Assembly (NCBI GenBank): GCA_016648135.1
Contig: JADDOH010009935.1
Span: 1-64,000, forward strand
Direction: 5' to 3'
DNA: 64,000 nt
From: Agrypnia vestita
Lineage: Eukaryota; Arthropoda; Insecta; Trichoptera; Phryganeidae
Shown: positions 1 through 13,084 of the stretch, one piece after another
How positions within the stretch are numbered: the stretch's first letter is position 1
Layout: each line of letters begins with the position of its first letter
Notes under the pieces: model-generated
Told to the model about the DNA's origin: nothing
Databases searched by the model: none
What the model saw: only the letters and a program-made list of their open reading frames with translations
Made by a program: the position numbers and the translations under genes

Positions 1-2330
1 AATTATAGAAATCTCACAGAGACGAAGCTATTTATACATGAGAAACGTGTATGGAAGTCTGTTTATACGATGGCCCAGGGCTTGCCACTACATGAGCGGG
101 CTTAAGTGATCACTCTACACAATAAAACGTTCACTTATTCTATCGTAAGAATATTCACACATTTTTAAGTTTTTTGAAAGTTTTGTATATATATATGTTC
201 GAGTTATATGAACCTTCCGTATATTTGAATGGTCTATGCTAGAGATACATAGTCTTTTTTTCTCGTTAACTAGTTAGTATACATAGATTTCGCAGCTGAT
301 AATGATACCTCTATATTTTTAATGTGGAGTATAAGCAATATTATTTTTTATTTATATATTATATGCTTCCGAATTACTTAAAATATATACTAGAATACGT
401 ATGAAAATCAGTATTTTCAATTTTTTAACTTCTTTTACACACCAGTATACTTTATATATTTTAACAATATTTTTATATGTAAGTATGTTCGAAGAACACA
501 GTTACTGAATTTTTTCGCGAGAGTGATGATTTTAATTATTAAGATAAATTATAAAAATCTCATAGAGACAAAGCTCTTTATATATGAGAAACGTTTATGA
601 AAGTCTCTTTATACGATTATTATTTAAAATCATCCCTCTGGAGACAAAATCCAGTAACTGTGATCTTAGAACATATTTAGATAGAAAAACAATGTTATGG
701 ATAAATTTCAATTAATGAAGTGTAAAAAATTATTAGAGTGGGCGTCACAAATGATATTTCAGTTACACTGTGGTGCACCACGATTATTTTAATTAGTTGT
801 TTTAATTGTTAACAATCACTAGTGTTTCAATTTTAAGAATAAGGCAGATTAATTACACTTGGTGGTGAGATTTACTGCTCCTCTAGGAATAATAGTAGTG
901 GCAAAATAACTCAACGTGTGTGTATGAACAATGTTTAATTTAGTGTAAATTAAAACGCCAGTTATTGTTTGGAGAATTGATTTTATATGTGTGTGTTATG
1001 TGAGATGAGATAAGCCTTACCAGAAGGATTAGGTTATGTGATTGTAAGGCTGCATCCAAAACCAGCTGATTCTAACTTTGTTATATGTGAGGGCAAAAGT
1101 AATAACAGTAATATTATTCTATCAGAAAAGCGTAAGCCGGTGTTCGAAGCAAACGCAGCTGTCAGTTCTGGAAATGGACAAATAGTGAACAGGTTGGATG
1201 CGGCACTAAAATACGATTGAATGACTTGCACAAAACTGTGAATGTTTCTAACATCTACTTTCAAGTAAAATAGTATAATTGTTTTGTACGTACATAAAAA
1301 ATATAATAATATATATATTTTATAATAGTCACTAATTTAGGTTTGTTTATTACAGACCATAAATCATTATGATTTTTAATACAGCGCAACATTTTGAATA
1401 ATCAAACGTAAATTTTCGAGGAGTATGCGCCAAATTAAAAAAATATATAGAGGTATCATTATCAGCTGAGAAATCTATGTATGCTATATTTCATGAGAAT
1501 GTCTCTAGAATATGTCTCTAGCATAGGCTTCAAATATATTAAAGGTTTCAGATTTGGAACATAATCAGTTTCTTTAATATATTCTAGAATTGATTATGCC
1601 AGAGACGTCTATGGTCCTATCCATGACATAGTATATATGTACATAGATTTCGTACCTGGTAATGATACCAGTATATTTTTAAAGTCGAATATTAATTAAT
1701 ATCATATACATATGATATTCTTCTGAATTATTTTACATATATTATATTAGAATGCGCCATATATGTCTCTAACTTAGTCTATTCGAATATATGAAAGAAA
1801 CTCATTTAGAACATATACACAACTTTAAAAATTTTGATAATGTTTTATTTTTATTTTATTTTATTTTTATTTTCATTTATTGGTTTTCTTACAGCCATAT
1901 AATAAATCAATCTTGAAAAAAAACAATAATTGATGTAGGTACAGAGTTTTGGGCCAATTACAAGAAAACACATATATACAATCGATAAAAAATAAGAAAA
2001 AACATGTCCAATAATGAGTTTGTGTGAGTGTGTGTATTTGTGTGTTTATTTATTTATTTATTTATTTTGTTAGGGAAAAATTAACAGCAAAACAATCTTA
2101 AAAATTTTCCACTGAATTTAAAAATTTACTTTAACATACATTAATAGCGAGTGGAGAGGGTGGAGGGGAACGTATGTTCTTACAATGGAATTGGTGAATG
2201 TTACTTTGTGTGGAGTGATCACTTAAGCCAGCTCACACAGGTTGTAAGCCCCGGGCTATCCTATAAAAAGATTTCCATACATGTTCTTATATAAATAGCT
2301 TCGTCTCTGTGAGACTATTATCTTAATTCA
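1..2330. repeat. Complex inverted-repeat element cluster
   Basis: The first about 165 bases (AGAGACGAAGCTATTTATA, GGCTTAAGTGATCACTC) recur inverted at about 2165-2325. Part of the same end recurs directly at 541-620. An inner motif (AATGATACCTCTATATTTTT) appears at 301-320, inverted at about 1446-1465, and diverged at 1660-1680. A compact copy lies at 36650-37000. No coding region is credible. Confidence 0.65.
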
Positions 2331-3060
2331 TGTTTTCGATTCTGTCATCAAAAATTGAGGACAATATTACCAGTGACCACAATAACCCGCCCCTGCTGTG
2401 CCTACATATATTGTAAAATGTAAATTCAATCTTGTCAAGTATTATTATTAGCCAATGCAGCTACAGAAATTCATTATTTAACTACGTAACTAAACCGGTT
2501 GCGTGTGACTGAATAAATATTAGATAACATTATCAACAATTAGACTGGCATGTTGACGACATGTTTGGTCAGGTCTAAATCACTTCAGATAAAGCAATCG
2601 TGCTGTCTGCTAATGTGTTGAAATGATTATTTTAATTCATTTAAATTGTTTTATATTACAGCTATTACCATTACACAATTTTACTCACTAACGATGATAA
2701 TTAATCTTATTTGTGTCATTAGTGCATACAGTTCGGCTTGTGCAATCAAGGTCATGAGTGACGCTCCATCGATTTCCAATCATGTGTGCGCAAATGTGCA
2801 CCGTTTTATGAAAAACAGAAGTGAGAAATGCGTCGGAGGGAATGTGCAACGTTTGGTGTGTGTAATAAAATATTTGTCAACGTTCGGTCTATTAAGGCAA
2901 ACCTAAGGTCTGGTTTTCTTTTATTCATGTTTGCGGGGGTTGGGAATATGTATGCAGACAAATATTTATACACAAGCTGCAACCCGTCAAAAATGATGGA
3001 ATTGGTTCGCGTCTTTGCTAAGCCCTAATATATACAATATTTATAGCATCTTTTTGGCCG

Positions 3061-3136
3061 CGGAGAGGCGGCCGTGCAACACATATGAAACGGCCGGTTC
3101 GGGTTTGGTGATCCGGGGTTCAAGCCCCATCTCCGG
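3061..3136 (+). repeat. tRNA-like module
   Basis: CGGAGA at the 5' side pairs with TCTCCG at the 3' side, and GGGGTTCAAGCCCC forms a T-arm with box-B-like sequence. The D and anticodon arms are irregular, so I read it as a tRNA-derived SINE head or tRNA pseudogene. Confidence 0.4.
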
Positions 3137-4004
3137 TCGTTTAATCTGTTTTTCTTAGCCGTGAATTCGAACGAAATTACGGACGTTACACTAAGTCACG
3201 GGGACGGACGTACGGACGGTGCATGGACACACACCGGTTTCCCAGGGTCGTTTTATGAACGAAAGCTGACATACCGACCCTACTCATACGTCGCCAGTTT
3301 TGACAATTTAAATTAAAAGGCCGTCTCCGTGTTACATTGTGGATTTTGGACATACGGACAGACAACGAAATTATTATGTTTGATGAAATGTGTGCGGCCA
3401 CACACCCGCACACCTTAGATGGAATATTTATTGGTCATGAGACCCGCCATTGTTGACTTTCGTCGGAGGTTAGAAACCTACTAGATTGTTAACTCTTTAA
3501 TTTAATTGAATTTAATGCGGATGTTACATTTCTGATTTTTAAGATTTTATCATTTTTATGACTAAAAGACAAAATAATTAACAAAAATAATTAATGTAAT
3601 TACACGGGTTATTTTCATTGATTTGGTCTATCATAGCAAGCAAATCTTGACCGCTATTATACAATGTTGTATATTTTGTCAATTTAACGTGATAAATATT
3701 GTAAACAATAAATACTAATATTATTTTAAAATTTGATAGAAATCGGTTTACTTTGCGCATATTTACTAATTTCGTTATCAAAAGTGTCCAAATAACGGAC
3801 GCGTGCAGTGGGTGCATTGAAGCACGACTTTATAATACATATTATTTTATTTTATTTTTTTATTCTTAAAGTAGGTAATACAATAATTTTTATATTTCCT
3901 AATATATACAGCATAAAATATAAATCAATCAAATTTTTAATCAAATGTAAGTATCACGTATTTTCTTAATTTTTTCTTTTGAAGTCGGTATATTGCTTTT
4001 ATAG

Positions 4005-4092
4005 ATCGATATATATATATATATATATATAGTATATATAGATATATAATATCTATATATATAGATATATATATATATATATTATATATCCC
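4005..4092. repeat. AT-dinucleotide microsatellite
   Basis: Alternating TA with interspersed GATATATA makes a self-complementary tract. A similar tract lies at 4580-4652. Confidence 0.9.
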
Positions 4093-4924
4093 CTGGTAGT
4101 TTCATATATGATTTCATCCCACTGTACATCATAGAGTTTGCGATCTTTTTTTCTTTCAGAATGGTAATCTTATTTAATCTTTTCTTCTTGTACTCTATGG
4201 TCATGTGTCATGTTCATGTTGGTTTTTATTATTTTTCTTAATAATTCAAAGGTATTGTTGTGTACATTAATAATTTTATATGTAAATAGAAGTACATTAA
4301 ATTTAATTAATTTTCTAAATGTCATTATTTGTAAGCTTCCTAACATCACTTTGATTCTTGTGTATCTTTTTAGTATAATTCTTAATGCTTTATTTTGAAG
4401 TATTGTTAATTTCTAATTAATTCTTCTTCATTAGTTGCGTATAGTAAATATACATGTTGAAACATGAGATGAATTACTATGAATATTATGATAATGATTG
4501 TGATTGATATTTTACTTAAATTTTTTTCTATGTTTCTTTTTATACGATTCATCTAATATTTGGTTTTTAAAAATCAGTTATATATATTATATATAATATA
4601 TATATTCTAGATGTAGATATATATATTAAATATATATATATATATATAATGGGACGTGGATAGAAATATTTTTCGATCAATATACTTATAAGAACCTTTC
4701 CACGTATATGGGAAGATCTGGTTTTATGTAACACGAAGAATTTAATTTGATATTGAAGGATCGTGTTTGAAGGGTGCTTCTTTGCCGACAGAATTTTAAT
4801 TTTATAATATTTTTCGTTTTTAATAGAATAATGTATTTAAAAAAAATCTGATATTTCCAGATAACCACAGGAACTTGAACGTGATTATTATGACGTGTGT
4901 GCACAATCCAGGTGCATTTATTTC

Positions 4925-5122
4925 ATAATCGAGATAAGTTACTATAATGATACATTTTGCAAAAAATAAGTCGGAAACATTGAAAAAAAATGCAAACTTT
5001 GATATTGCGTATCTCCATAACTATTGATTTTAGTTTATGGTTGCTTCAACATTTTCAACTCATTATCAGGACAGGAATCCACGTGTAAAGATTTTGCTAC
5101 TAGATATGAGACACCCTGTATA
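4925..5122. repeat. Half of a foldback element
   Basis: GATAAGTTACTATAATGATA through GACACCCTGT matches the right arm of the 36019-36512 family. The left arm is absent. Confidence 0.6.
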
Positions 5123-6065
5123 AATATAATCATTGAGCTGTTTTCAAAAACATGTATGCCTTTTCTTTTAAGGTATCCATCCACCATCCAATGACATTAC
5201 TTGGAAGCTCATTCCAGCCATTAACCACACGGTTTGATAATAAGTTCTTCCTTGGATTGTCGAAAATGCTTTTCGACTTTGTTTCAGATTGTTAAGATAA
5301 GATAACTCTGTTAATCAATTAATCAAACTTATATTTTATCTGTGTCACTGGTAGTAAGTACACTGCAAGCAATATTGACACAATTCTATGCGTCTACGTT
5401 TACACGATAATTGTTTGTTTTCATATCGAATAGGGTGGTTTTTACAATCCGTCGCGGCGTTGTAGTCCGATTGGCGCAGAATACCGCTAAATATAGAGTG
5501 CGGGATGAGGGAAGGGGGTGGAAATGGCTTCCGGAAGTGAAGTATCGGCGATAAGGGAAGTCGGGGCTCCGGCGCCGGAAGTTGCGAAGGCAACAGCGGT
5601 ACATTCGGTAGATAGTATAATGGCTGACAAGCGAATAGTGATTCACAGGGGGGATGGAATTAAGGTTGTAAATTTGTAACGATGTTTATTCATGTTCAAT
5701 AATTAGATTTCAACTATCTTTTATATATATTTAGGTATTTATTATTAACGCCTAAGTGAACTTTTACATGTACAGTACCTACAAGATTTTTATACATACC
5801 TAATACTTAATTTTGATAAAAAACACTTAAGAAGTTAACGAAAATAAGCAATTAAAAAATATAAAAATATAATTTTTTTATATTTTCTATTTAGTAATAG
5901 TAAATAAAAGGATATAGTTATCCTTATAAAATTTTTTAAACTCCGTTTTTTTAAAAATCATATTTTTTTGAGAAAAATAGACATAACATAGTTAATGTTT
6001 TCTATTCATTTGATCATCATGAATAATTTACAATGTTAATGCCAAATTCTATTATATTATATAGT

Positions 6066-6145
6066 TGAATGACTTGTTTATCTAGTGGTTAAGACGCTCG
6101 CCTACTGGTCGAGGATTCGAGCATGGTTCCAGGAGACCACTAAGT
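6066..6145 (+). repeat. tRNA-like module (SINE-type A and B boxes)
   Basis: TCTAGTGGTTAAGACGCTCG resembles a tRNA D-arm/box A, and GAGGATTCGAGC a box B. The cloverleaf is imperfect. Confidence 0.45.
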
Positions 6146-6324
6146 TAGTTCTATTTGCATAGTATAAGACATATAGCTTTTTCTTTAACACTTTTTATAA
6201 ACCGATGTAATTAGTATGTTATATGACGTAAATTATTATTTTGCTAGATCGTCAGTTATCTGCCTAATATAGTGAAGCAAAGTAATATTAATGATAAATC
6301 TTGCTCGTAAATCGATGTGGTAAT

Positions 6325-6392
6325 GTGTTCAGTAGTCTTAACACTCTCCCAGTGGTCCAGTGGTCGAGAGTTCGAGCCCCATACTACTGAAC
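6325..6392 (+). repeat. tRNA-like module with pairing ends
   Basis: TTCAGTAGTC and ATACTACTGAA at the edges can pair, and GAGAGTTCGAGCCCCAT gives a box-B-like T-arm. It resembles the 6066-6145 module. Confidence 0.4.
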
Positions 6393-7828
6393 CACCAAGT
6401 CAATCTTATTTTTCACAGCATAAGTGTTTACCTTCGTTTGAAAATAGTAATCATATATATGTCACATGTATTCCGTGTAAGCATCTCTATTTTATATTAA
6501 AAAATGTTCCTAATTTCTTCATAATTCACTCTTTCGTGTACCTATAAATTTTCACACACGCGGCAGAACGGCTATTTTCGGTCTCCTTTTGTTTTTATTT
6601 TACTTCATTCGCTCCATAAATTCGTGTTGGCAGAATAGTACTTACCGTTACTATACATAAATAATAATGATTTTTTTAAAGCAATGAATAAAGGAATTCT
6701 GCACCGGATCACAAAAAATTAATGGCCTTGTTTCTGTATCTAAATTTGTGCAAGGGGAAGCTTCAAGGTTTTACAAGTCTTTATTTAATTTAATGGTTAT
6801 ACTTTACGTTTTATTGTAATATATCAAAATACATTTCTAGCTGTAAAAATATTAAATGTTGTACCATTTCAAATAATATTCAATCGTTTTTTTAAATAAA
6901 TATCGAAACTTGATTACTCACGATGTGATTAATTGAAATTCATTGCCATTTGTATGTTTTTTTAATCACTATGCACTTTAAATTTATGAAATTAGCTGTA
7001 ATATTCTTATATAAATGTAAAGGTAAATACAATCGCTTGATATTTCTGTTAGTCGATGGCCTTCTTCTAATGTAATTAAATGAATAGCATTGCTTTTTAT
7101 ATACATATGCTACTGGGGCCATTTTTTATATGGAATAATAATTACCACCACATTAATCAAAAGCCCATTAAAGGTAAATAAAATACTTTTAAGATAACAG
7201 GTGTTATACATTCTTTTAGGTAAGATTTAATGATGTAAATTATTGATATAAATATTCATCGAATGCTTGTTATAATAATTAATGAATTTATTATTATTCA
7301 TTGATCGCCCGATAAATCAAGAGAATTATTAATTTTATGTGTTTATCCCTTCCTTAATCATGTTTCCTATAATACTATAGGCTATATTTCCTATAAAATC
7401 TTCAGAATTAGTACTTTCAGAATTAATAATCTTCGATGACTGCATTAAAATGTTTTTGGATATTGCTGTCTTCGCTTTTATACCCCACGTCTGGCAGTCA
7501 TTTTGTCTGTCTCCTTACAGATTTTTCTAGTAAGACAGGCACAGTACAATAATTAATACACACATTTTTTTACAGTATTGTACAGTACAGGCAGAGTACA
7601 ATAATTACTACACACAATTTGTACAGTATTAAATTTCATATTCATACATTTTTCATTTTCATGGGAGATATTTATAAAATGGCTATCTAATATTTTTTTT
7701 GTGTATGTACATAAATAAAATCGTATGAATTGTACAATACATTCAATGCCGAGACATTAAACTCGAAAATCAATTATCGGAAAAAATTATTTATGTTGAT
7801 GCCCGCTTCGACCAGCACCTCCCATTAG

Positions 7829-8600
7829 TGATGGGTCCGCTCTGTACTCACTACTACAATGTAGTACTACACTACATTTAAGTGCACACTTCGCACGTTT
7901 TGAAGTGTAGTGCACACTACAAACACCAAAGTTATTGAAAGTATAAATTTCAAATAGTACACTTCATTTCAAAGCGAACACTACAAAGTACATACATTTC
8001 AAAGTTATCGAAAGTATGAGAAACATACTTTAAATAGTGCATTTTTTACGTGAAATTTTTGGAAAGTTGATGTAGATATATGAAGAAATCTCTGAAAACT
8101 GTAACAACCCCCCCCCCCATGGTTTGAAAAATTTAGGGACCCATGAAGAAAAAATTTTTGGGAAGTTGCTATAGCTAAACGAAGAAATCTTTGGAAACTG
8201 TAACAACCCCCTCCTCCCATTTATCTTAAATATTTTTCTCGTTGACCTTATTTTTTTTAGCTCGCTAAATTTTTATTTGGGAAAAAATATTAACTCACTA
8301 GTACTACATTACTTCATTACTTCATTTCGTTACACTTCACTTCATTAATACTACAATTACTTCATTTCATTACTTCACTTCATTAATACTACAATTACTT
8401 CATTTCATTACTTCACTTCATTAATACTACAATTACTTCATTACATTACTTCACTTCATTAATACTACAATTACTTCATTACTTCACTTCATTTCGTAGT
8501 ACTACAATTACTTCACTTCAAGTAGTTTTTACTACAATTGCAGTGTACACTTTGTAGTCTTCAAACTGGTGAACGTGTGTGTGTTGTAGTCTTCATTTTG
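7829..8600. repeat. TACTTCATT-type repeat element, copy 1 (empty-site copy)
   Basis: It opens AGTGATGGGTCCGCTCTGTA and contains AAGTGTAGTGCACACTAC palindromes, a C-rich doublet about 110 bp apart (8101-8120, 8201-8218) and a tandem array of about 40 bp (ACTTCATTAATACTACAATT units, about 8330-8520). It ends at GTAGTCTTCATT. A second copy lies at 30540-32455. Confidence 0.7.
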
Positions 8601-9504
8601 AAATGTAGTTTTTCCCTTCGCTACCTCCCATCCCTCGCCCAGCCCTGCGCCTGCGGTCCGACCGTTGCAGACCCCGAGCACGCGGCATCCAGATCAACAA
8701 TTGTGGTGGCGTCATCAGACGGAACCTATTAGGGCTCGAGCGTCCTACGTGCGGTCAACTATTAACCATTCTCCGCTCAGTCAGTCGGGAGTTGGTACAA
8801 GTCGACAATAAACAAGTTGGTGCAGCTGTCTACAGCACAGATGCATTTTATTGTTACAATGTTTTTTTACGTTTATTTATATCTTACTGTATTTCAATTT
8901 ATTTTTACCGTATCTTAATTTACTTAGAATTTCGTCAGGTTTCAATTTGTTATTATTTTTATTTTTAACTTATTTTTTTATCAAGTTATACTTTATTATC
9001 GCCATGTGTTTGTGTTATGTGTCTTATGTATTTTTTCTTCTTCAAGCAAATAACTTAGTGGTGACATTATTATTATTAAGAAAAAGAAAAAAAATGCATA
9101 AAATCACTATTCATTGAATTCTCAACATATTTTGGGGCCAACGTAATTTATTAATTATTAGTAAATTATTAATTTAGTTAAATAAATAGTGGTTATGTAC
9201 GAAGCGTTTTCTTTTTATGAATCTATTTTTTATTTGGAAATTTTTACACATAGCCAACTTAATATGAAAATAATATTTGAATTATGTAGATGACCCTATT
9301 AAGAAGTCTTAACTATAAAGGTTTTTTGTGCACTTCCCCAAAAGGAAACTGCTCGTGTTCAGAGAGAGTGTTCGCTTTCAATCTTCAATATAATGTAAAT
9401 CAATTTATAACTAATATATGTTTATAAAATAATAAAATGAAAAATAAAATTAATATATTATTGAAGTAAAATATTAAATTTATTTCAACAAATACGATAT
9501 AGAT
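8601..9504. other. GC-rich patch and unassigned intergenic DNA
   Basis: 8620-8845 is unusually GC-rich for the window and ends with AATAAACAAGTTGGTGCAGC and TACAGCACAG. This could be a piece of an LTR, but no partner LTR or primer site is visible. The rest is AT-rich, with one GTGGTGACATTATTATTATT repeat piece at 9057. Confidence 0.3.
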
Positions 9505-9655
9505 ATTAATTGTATTATTGTATATATCTACTTATATTTTATTAATTACACCTACATGTTACTTATAAAACACACTGACGATGGAAAGATTTTTCCGAAA
9601 CATGTAGGTGTAATTAATAAAATATAAGTAGATACATACAAATAATACAATTAAT
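9505..9655 (+). repeat. 53-56 bp inverted repeat with hammerhead-like loop
   Basis: Left arm 9505-9560 and right arm 9599-9655 are nearly perfectly complementary (core ACACCTACATGTT/AACATGTAGGTGT). The loop carries CTGACGA (9575-9581), a GGAAA-GATT-TTTCC stem (9583-9596) and GAAA (9597-9600). One unpaired T separates CTGACGA from the stem, and stem I is not evident. Confidence 0.5.
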
Positions 9656-10318
9656 ATTTAAAAATATCAATCTACAATGTTGCTGAATCAATTTAAAAAA
9701 AATATTCATATGAATTTAGTCCTACTTTCATAGGACAATCGCTTAGCATAGGTTGAAAATAACAACGATCTTGTATTTCTAGAATTTCATATTAGTATTT
9801 TTTTGTTTTCTCTAAATATATGGATTATAAATATATTTTAAAAAATCTTCAATTTCAGGGACACAAATTTCTATTATTAAAATTATTTCCAAAGTAATTG
9901 TAATAATACTTTTTGTGTTATTAATAAAGAATATGACAAATTTTGCAAGATCCTTCCAACCCAATACAAATACAAATTTTGTATATACATTTTATTACAA
10001 TATATATTTTTATTAGATATGTGAGTTGATGGTTGGTAATTAAGCGTTTATTTTACTTTTGTTTCTCATTATATTTTATTGTTAACTATCATATACGTTT
10101 GTTCTCTAAATACAACAAAAAATACAACTTAAATAATACAAATTGTTATGCTTTATTAATATTATTATATTAAAATAATACAAATTATTACGTGGAAATC
10201 TATAAACATGAAACCTTAGGAAAATAAATATTTTTTCTTGTTAAACAAATTTCATGTTAAAGAATTTGTAGATGCCGCCAACAAAATTTGTTGAGTCATT
10301 TGGGTGTACGGTGTTAAA
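9656..10318. other. AT-rich intergenic stretch, nothing recognised
   Basis: No open frame, repeat structure or RNA motif that I can support. Confidence 0.5.
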
Positions 10319-11241
10319 TAGGGATGGGTCGTCGACGTATTTACCGTCGACGAAACGAGACCGTCCACGTCCATCCATCGACGAAATGATCAACTAGTTG
10401 AATTCGTCAACTAGTTGACGCGTCAACTTCGTTACGCGGACGTCGCGGACGTTCTATCTAAACATCGGGACGATGGTCAACTGTCTACGGTTCAACGCGA
10501 CACTTGTCGACGGCTCAACCGTTGGCTATTTTTATGACGTTAATTTTTAAAATTTAAAGAAGTTCGAAGGAATATAGTTTCGGGGAAAGCAAAACCGCTA
10601 CTTGTGCTTATATGTAAAAAGAAATATTTTATTATTTATTTGTTTACGCACATTATAGGCTTTTACATATTGTTTTATATACTTCTTTCTATATATAATA
10701 AAGAAAGAAGTAGGTGTACACAACAATATCAGGTGTAAGCAGTAAAATATTAGTTCAATAAAAAATAAAATAATTAAACAGAATTGTTTTATTTTATACA
10801 GCGTAAAAATGGGAATTCACCAAATCGTCGCACGTGACATCACAAAAAATCAAGTAAAAAATAATAGATAATAGCTTATTAAGCCTATCTCGCCCTACGC
10901 ATGTATTCAAATTTCAAATCTCTGGTCATAGTTCGTGTACACAGATCTACACTCTATGGTAGTGTACTTTAGAGTTGAAATGAAATTACCCGTCGAGCCG
11001 TCTATGACGTCATCTACAAGTCGACAGCGAGAGATGAGAGAGAAATAAACTGAGACGTTTTGTCTTGCTCTCGCTCGTTGCTTTGAATTGCGTTAATCTC
11101 GAATCGTCCACCGACCACGGCGTCCGCTGTCCACCGTCTACGAATTCAACTAGTCCATGCGATAAACGTAAACGGTCGACGTGTCGATGCAACGTCAACG
11201 GTTGATTTCAACTAGTCCGTCCATGTCAATCGCCATCCCTA
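10319..11241. mobile_element. hAT-like non-autonomous transposon, copy 1
   Basis: Ends are TAGGGATGGG (10319) and the inverted CATCCCTA (to 11241). Internally it is rich in GTCGACG/CAACTAGTTG motifs with partial inverted symmetry. No transposase reading frame. It is repeated at 11299-13084 together with the 57-58 bp of flanking DNA. Confidence 0.75.
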
Positions 11242-11298
11242 ATCGCAGCTTTTATTTTCATTCTCTAAAGTTGGTCACATATCGCAATGAATTTTCAA
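11242..11298 (+). repeat. Duplicated ANKLE2-proximal flank, upstream copy
   Basis: ATCGCAGCTTTTATTTTCAT through GAATTTTCAA is repeated almost exactly at 13085-13142, after the second hAT-like copy. Together they define a tandem duplication unit of element plus flank. Confidence 0.8.
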
Positions 11299-13084
11299 TA
11301 GGGATGGGTCGTCGACGTATTTACCGTCGACGAAACGAGACCGTCCACGTCCATCCATCGACGAGACGATCAACTAGTTGAATTCGACAACTAGTTGACG
11401 CGTCAACTTCGTTACGCGGACGTCGCGGAAGTTTATCTAAACATCGGGACGACAGTCAACTGTCTACGGTTTGACGCGACGCTGCTCGACGGCACAACCG
11501 TTGGTTATTTTTATTACGTTAATTTTTAAAATTTAAAGAAGTTCGAAGGAATATAGTTTCGGGGAAAGTAAAACCGCTAATTGTGCTTATATGTAAAAAT
11601 TAATATTTTATTATTTATTTGTTTACGCACATTATAGGCTTTTACATATTGTTTTATATACTTCTTTCTATATGTAATAAAGAAAGAAGTAGGTATACAC
11701 AACAATATCAGGTGTAAGCAGTAAAATATAAATATAAACTACATATATAAGCAGTGAAAGTATCGGGTATAAGCATTAAAATATGAGTATAAAAATTAAA
11801 AATATAAAGTACAAAGCAATGTGTGTATAAAAAAATATATTAGATACACATTATTACATGTGTACAGGGTTATTTGTAAAACAATAATAACCTAGCATGA
11901 CTATATTCCTGCCTTGATTATGAGTATTATTTTTTGTAAAACGTTGGACTATCACTACACTAACTCAAATCGATTACGAAAAATTCATTCGTTTCAATAC
12001 AAGTTAAATAAAATTATAAAAACCTTTACATTTATTTATTATCTATAAATTTATAAATAAATACATAATTTTAAAATACTTTACATTTGAGATGTTATCT
12101 AGAAATTTATTGAAGAATACATCTTTCAAAGTCAGACTTTCACTTTGTGGTGACATTATTAATAAATAAATATATCTGTATTATTTGTCAACTTTAGTTT
12201 AAGGCTCAATTTGAGAAAAGAACATTGTTCCCGAAACATGTAAAAAACCAATAAAAAGTGGTGTAAACAAAATTATAATAGATTATTTTTTTTTATCTAC
12301 AAAGTTGAAAATAGGGAATTTATAATAAAAATTAATTAAACCTAAATTCAAGATTATATTACATATACAATAATTAATGTTGGACTCCTGAATAAGGACC
12401 ATAGTTAGGTATAGAAAATTTTATTCCCTACAAGTTTGTTTATCATTTATATGCTAAAGTTGAAAAGTAAGGAAATAACACAATAATTAAATTTTAGCAT
12501 CCCTTTTCAGGTAAATATATAAGAAGTCGAGATCGATCGAATAAAATATTGATTTTAGAAAAATATCTAGCCGGCCTATTAATTAATAATAGTTCAATAA
12601 AAAATAAAATAATTAAACAGAATTGTTTTATTTTATACGGCGTAAAATTGGGAATTCACCGAATCGTCGCACGTGACATCACAAAAAATCAAGTAAAAAA
12701 TAATAGATAATAGCTTATTAAGCCTATCTCGCGCTACGCATGTATTCAAATTTCAAATCTCTAGTCATAGTTCGTGTACACAGATCTGCACTCTATGGTA
12801 GTGTACTTTAGAGTTGAAATGAAATTACCCGTCGAGCCGTCTATGACGTCTATGGCATCTACAAGTCGACAGCGAGATGAGAGAGAAATAAACGGAGACG
12901 TTTTGTCTTGCTCTCGCTCGTTGCTTTGCATTGCGTTTAATCTCGAATCGTCCACCGACCACGGCGTCCGCTGTCCACCGTCTACGAATTCAACTAGTCC
13001 ATGCGATAAACGTAAACGGTCGACGCGTCGATGCAACGTCAACGGTTGATTTCAACTAGTCCGTCCATTCAACGCCCATCCCTA
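11299..13084. mobile_element. hAT-like non-autonomous transposon, copy 2, enlarged
   Basis: It has the same ends and about the same flanks as copy 1. Relative to copy 1 it carries about 860 extra bases between about 11729 and 12588. That block contains a fragment of the CAGGGTTATTTGG foldback family (11876-12010) and a GTGGTGACATTATTA/GAACATTGTTC repeat (about 12130-12290). It ends 332 bp upstream of the ANKLE2 ATG. Confidence 0.75.

Larger units (their letters stand above)
2331..7828. other. Intergenic stretch with no recognised gene
   Basis: Apart from the tRNA-like modules, the TA tracts and the half foldback element listed separately, I see only AT-rich sequence. A GC-richer patch at 5430-5600 has open frames on the complement without recognisable protein similarity. 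Confidence 0.5.

Noticed and set aside
1034..1264. Overlapping short frames on both strands near 1.1 kb
   Set aside because: They lie inside a repeat cluster, have no similarity and no splice partners.
8005..8220. 71-aa glycine/serine frame with an internal repeat
   Set aside because: It reads a duplicated C-rich segment of a non-coding repeat element.
8620..8845. LTR of a retrotransposon
   Set aside because: It is GC-rich with an AATAAA-like end, but no second LTR, primer-binding site or pol fragment was found. It is left as an unassigned patch.
12774..13049. 91-93 aa open frames on both strands
   Set aside because: They lie in the GTCGACG-rich interior of the hAT-like MITE. The same frames recur in copy 1 with different lengths, so they are repeat artefacts.
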